Assembly (NCBI GenBank): GCA_030040455.1
Contig: JASHTR010000605.1
Span: 1 to 5,086, forward strand
Reading direction: 5' to 3'
DNA length: 5,086 bases
Origin: Terriglobia bacterium
GTDB lineage: Bacteria; Acidobacteriota; Terriglobia; UBA7540
Part shown: positions 4,884 to 5,086 of the stretch, in pieces
How positions within the stretch are numbered: the first letter of the stretch is position 1
Layout: each line of letters begins with the position of its first letter
Translations under genes and position numbers: made by a program
The notes under the pieces: model-generated
Told to the model about the DNA's origin: nothing
What the model saw: the letters and a program-made list of their open reading frames with translations, nothing else
The model's database searches: none

Positions 4884-5086
4884 GTGAGCAGCGTGATGGA
4901 AATCGGAAAGAAGGGCGCAAAGCGCAACGCCTTGCTCGACGAGCTTCGAGATATTGTTGGAGAAACCCATTGTCTTTTTCGCCCTGAGGACCTGATGCTC
5001 TACGAGTATGACGGTCTCTCGACTGAGGGTCTGCCAGACGCCGTTGTCTTCCCGGCCTCCACTTCCGAAGTGGCCCGAATCGTGAG
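4884..5086 (+). CDS. glcD: GlcD-type FAD-linked oxidase, N-terminal part (runs off the window)
   Basis: The first 67 codons of a gene cut by the window end are present. The product begins MSSVMEIGKKGAKRN and continues with LLDELRDIVGETH, then PEDLMLYEYDGLSTEGLPDA and VVFPASTSEVARIV. The YEYDGLS segment and the following VVFPxSTxEVAxIV match the lead-in to the FAD-binding PCMH-type domain of glycolate oxidase subunit D and related D-lactate dehydrogenases; E. coli GlcD has YECDGLS at this place. The enzyme family oxidises 2-hydroxy acids such as glycolate or D-lactate with FAD. The part that would carry most of the FAD-binding site is missing, so glycolate versus D-lactate or another hydroxy acid cannot be decided. 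It is transcribed divergently from the rhomboid gene. Confidence 0.88.
   Translation, partial: MSSVMEIGKKGAKRNALLDELRDIVGETHCLFRPEDLMLYEYDGLSTEGLPDAVVFPASTSEVARIV

Noticed and set aside
1..5086. Mobile elements, CRISPR arrays, toxin-antitoxin or defence genes, tRNA genes
   Set aside because: I read both strands for transposase motifs, regular repeats, cloverleaf arms and small paired genes and saw none; every sizeable coding region is accounted for by chromosomal metabolic, regulatory or membrane-protease families.

Overview
The window looks like a chromosomal stretch from a free-living bacterium with moderately GC-rich DNA. The style of the proteins suggests an Acidobacteriota-like or Planctomycetes-like soil organism: a LacI regulator with a short linker, a NagB relative of the 'GENGH...FNDP' type, a 'MIP..LRD' rhomboid and a GlcD-type oxidase. 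That placement is inferred from family resemblance, not from a marker gene. I see no rRNA, tRNA, insertion sequence, CRISPR array, phage gene or plasmid function.

Left part (1-3162, all + strand). A short open tail ending at 85 is probably the 3' end of an unidentified upstream gene. A compact set of three genes follows: a LacI-family regulator (173-1207, TTG start), a NagB/6-phosphogluconolactonase-fold sugar-phosphate enzyme (1233-2039) and a mandelate-racemase-type enolase superfamily enzyme (2053-3162). The gaps are only 25 and 13 bases, so the three are probably co-transcribed as a sugar or sugar-acid catabolic unit under the control of its own first gene. The exact substrate cannot be read from the sequence. 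The NagB-like protein differs from the classical deaminase at two catalytic positions, and the enolase superfamily member keeps a complete KxK plus Asp-His catalytic set.

Right part (3163-5086). After a 114-base convergent gap, two genes lie on the - strand: ubiX, encoding flavin prenyltransferase (3906-3277), and upstream of it an intramembrane rhomboid protease (4805-4113). A 206-base gap between them holds a plausible promoter for ubiX. Both genes lack a Shine-Dalgarno sequence and have a -10-like hexamer 8-9 bases before the ATG, which suggests leaderless transcripts. Divergent from the rhomboid gene, a GlcD-type FAD-linked oxidase begins at a GTG at 4884 with a strong ribosome binding site and runs off the window end.

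The clearest candidates for something not yet described are the substrate of the NagB-like plus enolase superfamily pair, and how a LacI-family regulator lacking most of the usual hinge segment recognises its operator. I found no sign of a wholly new type of system.
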